Shown here piece by piece: positions 61,240 through 64,000 of a DNA stretch of 64,000 nt. The number at the start of each line of letters is the position of its first letter. The stretch's first letter is position 1. Origin of the DNA: Aphelenchoides besseyi (taxonomy: Eukaryota > Nematoda > Chromadorea > Rhabditida > Aphelenchoididae); assembly GCA_024699855.1 (NCBI GenBank), contig JAMPIQ010000001.1, positions 5,022,001 to 5,086,000 of the forward strand, given 5' to 3'. Under the pieces are notes generated by a model. That model did not search any database and had not been told where the DNA came from. It saw nothing but the letters and a program-made list of their open reading frames with translations. The translations under genes were made by a program, and so were the position numbers.

Positions 61240-62477
61240 TGCTGATTCGTTTACCTAAAATTTGTGATTATACTATAAACTCTTAATCTAAATCACGCTA
61301 TTCATCGCGCTTACAATCTCCCGGCGTTGTTGAGCAACGCGCTCTACAAGAAAGTGACGCGTCTTACACGAGAGAGTATTTCGCTTCTTCGCGAATCCCA
61401 AACGACAGAAAACAGAAATCGCATTTTTAACCAATTCGTCTGCTCATCGCAACGAAGATCTGAACGTTGATATCTTTGTCGTATTTGAGTTTAGGTCAAA
61501 AGATGGAAATCGCTTTGGATTTTATTGTCGATTATCTCGAAATCAAATTCATGTTTTGAGCGCTGCATTACATTAGATCAGATTGGAAATGAAATCATCG
61601 AAAAAAGATTGAGAGATAAAGAAGAAGGTCATCTACGAACACCATCGATTTTGTTACCACCTCATTTGCGTGTTAAACAAATCGACTTCTAAACCACCGT
61701 CTTGTACAAATGAAGTTCAATATGATCGATGCTTCGTATGATTGCGTCGTGTTTTCACAAGCTCCGGATGTTAAAATTCTCGTTGCACAGAAAACGACAA
61801 TAATCGAAGCGAATTTGAGTTTTCCCACGACTACGCGAGACTAAAGTACGCGGTTATCACTGCAAACACCATCGAGACTTTTTGTTTATTTAATGAACAT
61901 GAGCAAGTTCGATCACGTAAGGAAAAAAGTGGCAGTCGAGAGTCAATTGAATTCGCCGACGTTTGCATAATCATGATGCAACCACCGACTTCAGAAACCA
62001 ACGGGATTCGCTGTAAAGATGGCGATCAGAAAGCGTGGTGTTCATGTGGGCGCGCGAAGTTCGACGATTAGAAGATCAGCTTAGTGCATCAAGATGGATG
62101 TAGTAGAAAGTGATTCAACAATCAAACAGAATGTTAAACTAAAGACAAAAACCGTTGCAAGGCTTCGATTCGATAACAAACTCCAATTTATAAAAGAATA
62201 CGATTTGGCACTTGAAGTAACCATTAAAAACGAACGCTCTTCTTTTAGTCTGCAAATCAGAAGAACGGTGAAAACCTATCGTTAATATGAAAACGGAAAC
62301 TTCCCTGTGGTTTTACCGTCTTTGAGAAAAAGTGTCCAGACGATTGTTTTCCGATCAACGAACACCAAGTGTCTGCACATGCAACTTCAGCGATGTAGGC
62401 GTCCACTTCTCATCTAGTTTTTCTTTCAGCAACATCGTTATGAGCAACAACTGGAAGTTTTCCGTTCCATTTTGGAG
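61240..62477. other. intergenic gap upstream of BHMT copy 2
   Basis: No gene is supported in 1.2 kb. Minus-strand sequence at about 61310-61420 may hold a 5' exon of the zinc-finger gene. A plus-strand frame at 62094-62285 has no motif or splice context. Confidence 0.4.
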
Positions 62478-62484
62478 TATAAAA
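62478..62484 (+). promoter_or_regulatory. TATA box of BHMT copy 2
   Basis: TATAAAA in the context AGTATAAAAGG lies 61 bp upstream of the ATG. It matches the motif in front of copy 1. Confidence 0.6.
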
Positions 62485-62544
62485 GGCGGTCCATTTAGTA
62501 ATTTTTATGAACCAATTGAATTCACTTGTTCAGTTCCACTAAAG

Positions 62545-63842
62545 ATGGTCGCTACTGCTGCTAAAAACCAGTCACTTACCAAAATCACGGGTAAGTAGAT
62601 TTCGACAATCTAGCTTTGGAGGTTGTTAGCGTTTTTTATCTTCTAAATTTAGGTACACTTCTTGAACGCTTAGACAAAGGCGTTGTGTTGGGAGCTGAAG
62701 GCTACTTGTTCGAATTGGAACGTCGCGGATATATTAAAGCCGGTGCCTTTGTTCCTGAAGTCGTGATTGACAACCCCGAAGCATTGCGCGAATTGCATCG
62801 CGAGTTTGTTAACGCAGGATCGGAGGTCGTTGAGGCGTTTACCTACTACGCTCACCGTGACAAACTCCGGGTTATTGGACGCGAAAACGATTTGGAACCG
62901 TTGAATCGTCAGGCTCTGAAAATCGCCAAAGAAGTTGCCCAAGAAGCCAAAGAAACCAAAGGCCTCGATGTGTTGGTTGCCGGAAATATCTGCAACACGT
63001 GGGTCTACGACCACAACAACGCGGAAGAATCGGGCAAGATCGTTCGTCAAATGTACGAAGAACAAGTCGGTTGGGCAAAAGAAGCTGGTGTTGACTTTGT
63101 TATTGCTGAAACCATTTGCGATTTAGGTAAAATAGTTCATTTATTCCAATACGTAATCAATTTTCAGGCGAAGCATTGATCGCATTGCAAGTAATCAAAA
63201 GTTTTGGCTTACCGGCCGTTGTCACTTTTGCTCCGATTAACTTGGAGAAAACGAACGATGGTTATGACTGGGTGGAAGGTACTTCAAACGTTTTTTAACA
63301 TTATCTATTGTTTTCATTTAGCCTGTCAAATTCTCGAAAAGAACGGAGCCGATGTTGTTGGTTTTAATTGGTAAGTTAACAAATTGGGTCAATCAATTTA
63401 AATTACTGGATTTAGTCATGCCGGCCCCATAACTATGATACCACTTTTGAAACGTCTTAGAGCTGCTGTTAAAATCCACATTGCCGCTCAACCAGTACCT
63501 TACCGGACTACCGACAAAGAATCGTCGTTCGTACGACTAACCGACAAAACGAGCGGTGTGAATTTGTTTCCACTGGGTCTCGAACAACATCTGTGCACTC
63601 GCTTTGAGATGGCGGAGTTCGCAAAACACGCGAAAGATTTGGGTGTCAACTACATCGGTGTTTGTTGTGGAGGAGCTCCGTATCAAGTTCGTGAGATGGC
63701 CGAAGCATTAGGTCGTGTCGTTCCGTCGAGTCGCTACACAGCCGACTTGTCTCAACATGGAATGTTGGGAGCGGATACGGTTGTCAAGAAGCACCAAAAC
63801 GCGTTTTCCAACCAATGGAAAGTCGAAAATCGTAGCGGTTAA
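62545..63842 (+). CDS. BHMT: betaine-homocysteine S-methyltransferase, copy 2
   Basis: The gene runs from ATG 62545-62547 (MVATAAKNQSLTKITGTLL) to TAA 63840-63842 in about six exons. It has the same fold and motifs as copy 1: EGYLFELERRG, AGNICNTW, GADVVGFNC with its zinc cysteine split by an intron (TG|GTAAGT...TTTAG|T), and the second zinc cysteines in IGVCCGG. The C-terminus is longer (SNQWKVENRSG). It has introns absent from copy 1, including one after AETICDL. Outside the identical 311-bp tract the two copies differ at many synonymous and some replacement sites, so the duplication is old and the tract is recent. It is in the same orientation, 4.1 kb downstream of copy 1. Confidence 0.94.
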
Positions 63843-64000
63843 TTTTGCAAAACACTCGACATTGTATCATATTCTTTAGCATAAATATTCTTGTTTGATC
63901 CAAATGCTATGAGTTTTATTGGCTACTTAAAGAAATTGTGAAAGCTGAATTGCGGAATGAGCACCGTACAAATTTGAAGCGCTGGATTGATATGCGATTA
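63843..64000. other. 3' flank of BHMT copy 2
   Basis: This is AT-rich sequence past the stop. There is no perfect AATAAA, only the variant CATAAATATT near 63880. The window ends here. Confidence 0.4.

Noticed and set aside
61240..62477. A gene in the gap before BHMT copy 2
   Set aside because: Open frames are short, with no signal peptide, domain or coherent introns.

Overview
This window is nuclear DNA from a nematode. Genes are densely packed on both strands and split by many very short introns (about 39-60 bp, GT...AG, usually ending TTTTAG or TTTCAG). Poly(A) signals lie close to stop codons. Two proteins are nematode hallmarks: a moulting-cycle MLT-10-like protein with serial L-S-P-x-A-F/L repeats (34.2-36.3 kb), and a major-sperm-protein-type domain ending in RRKNLRVEYN (48.1-48.5 kb). 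Several start codons sit a few bases after a pyrimidine-rich 3' splice acceptor, as expected for spliced-leader trans-splicing. I cannot assign a species.

Layout. 0-6.2 kb (minus): an unrecognised alpha-helical protein, a Maelstrom-like protein and a NETO/SOL-2-like CUB-CUB-LDLa receptor accessory protein. 7.2-9.5 kb (minus): a caspase with a CARD and a probable DED-like segment. 10.6-12.7 kb: a small acidic protein, tRNA-Asn and tRNA-Gly. 13-18 kb (minus): an EGF receptor/LET-23. 18-21 kb: a gene-poor stretch. 21-22.3 kb (minus): MRM2 and UQCC2-like, both mitochondrial. 22.8-27.4 kb (plus): the nucleoporin ELYS/MEL-28. 28-29.5 kb (minus): an ABHD2-type lipase. 30-32.6 kb (plus): SCOT (OXCT) and a SKP1-like protein. 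32.7-34.0 kb (minus): a small secreted Cys-rich protein and an unclear gene. 34-36.3 kb (plus): MLT-10-like. 36.4-38.7 kb (minus): BOP1. 38.9-41.1 kb (plus): CISD3, NDUFS8 and a microprotein. 41.3-42.5 kb (minus): a frame-broken UBL5 and a membrane protein. 42.7-46.3 kb (plus): CDC34/UBE2R and an SLC6 transporter. 46.4-46.8 kb (minus): TFIIA-gamma. 47.1-48.5 kb (plus): a REEP-MSP fusion. 48.6-50.4 kb: tRNA-Glu and a decayed Tc1/mariner transposon. 50.5-52.6 kb (plus): a BACK-like membrane protein and a MATH-MATH protein. 52.9-54.4 kb (minus): an unrecognised gene, with a small secreted-peptide ORF opposed to its 3' end. 54.6-55.3 kb: a large palindromic element. 55.7-56.7 kb (plus): a small membrane protein and a second secreted-peptide ORF. 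57.2-63.8 kb: two betaine-homocysteine methyltransferase genes flanking a minus-strand gene that combines an I-PpoI-like zinc loop with four FLYWCH-like fingers.

The genes do not form one pathway. Local themes are signalling and apoptosis (EGFR, caspase), mitochondrial function (MRM2, UQCC2-like, SCOT, CISD3, NDUFS8), and ubiquitin or gene-expression housekeeping (SKP1, UBE2R, UBL5, BOP1, TFIIA-gamma, ELYS). The most interesting points are the REEP-MSP fusion, the 311-bp identical tract shared by the two BHMT genes, the caspase N-terminal architecture, the His-Me/FLYWCH gene, the Maelstrom-like gene and the broken UBL5.
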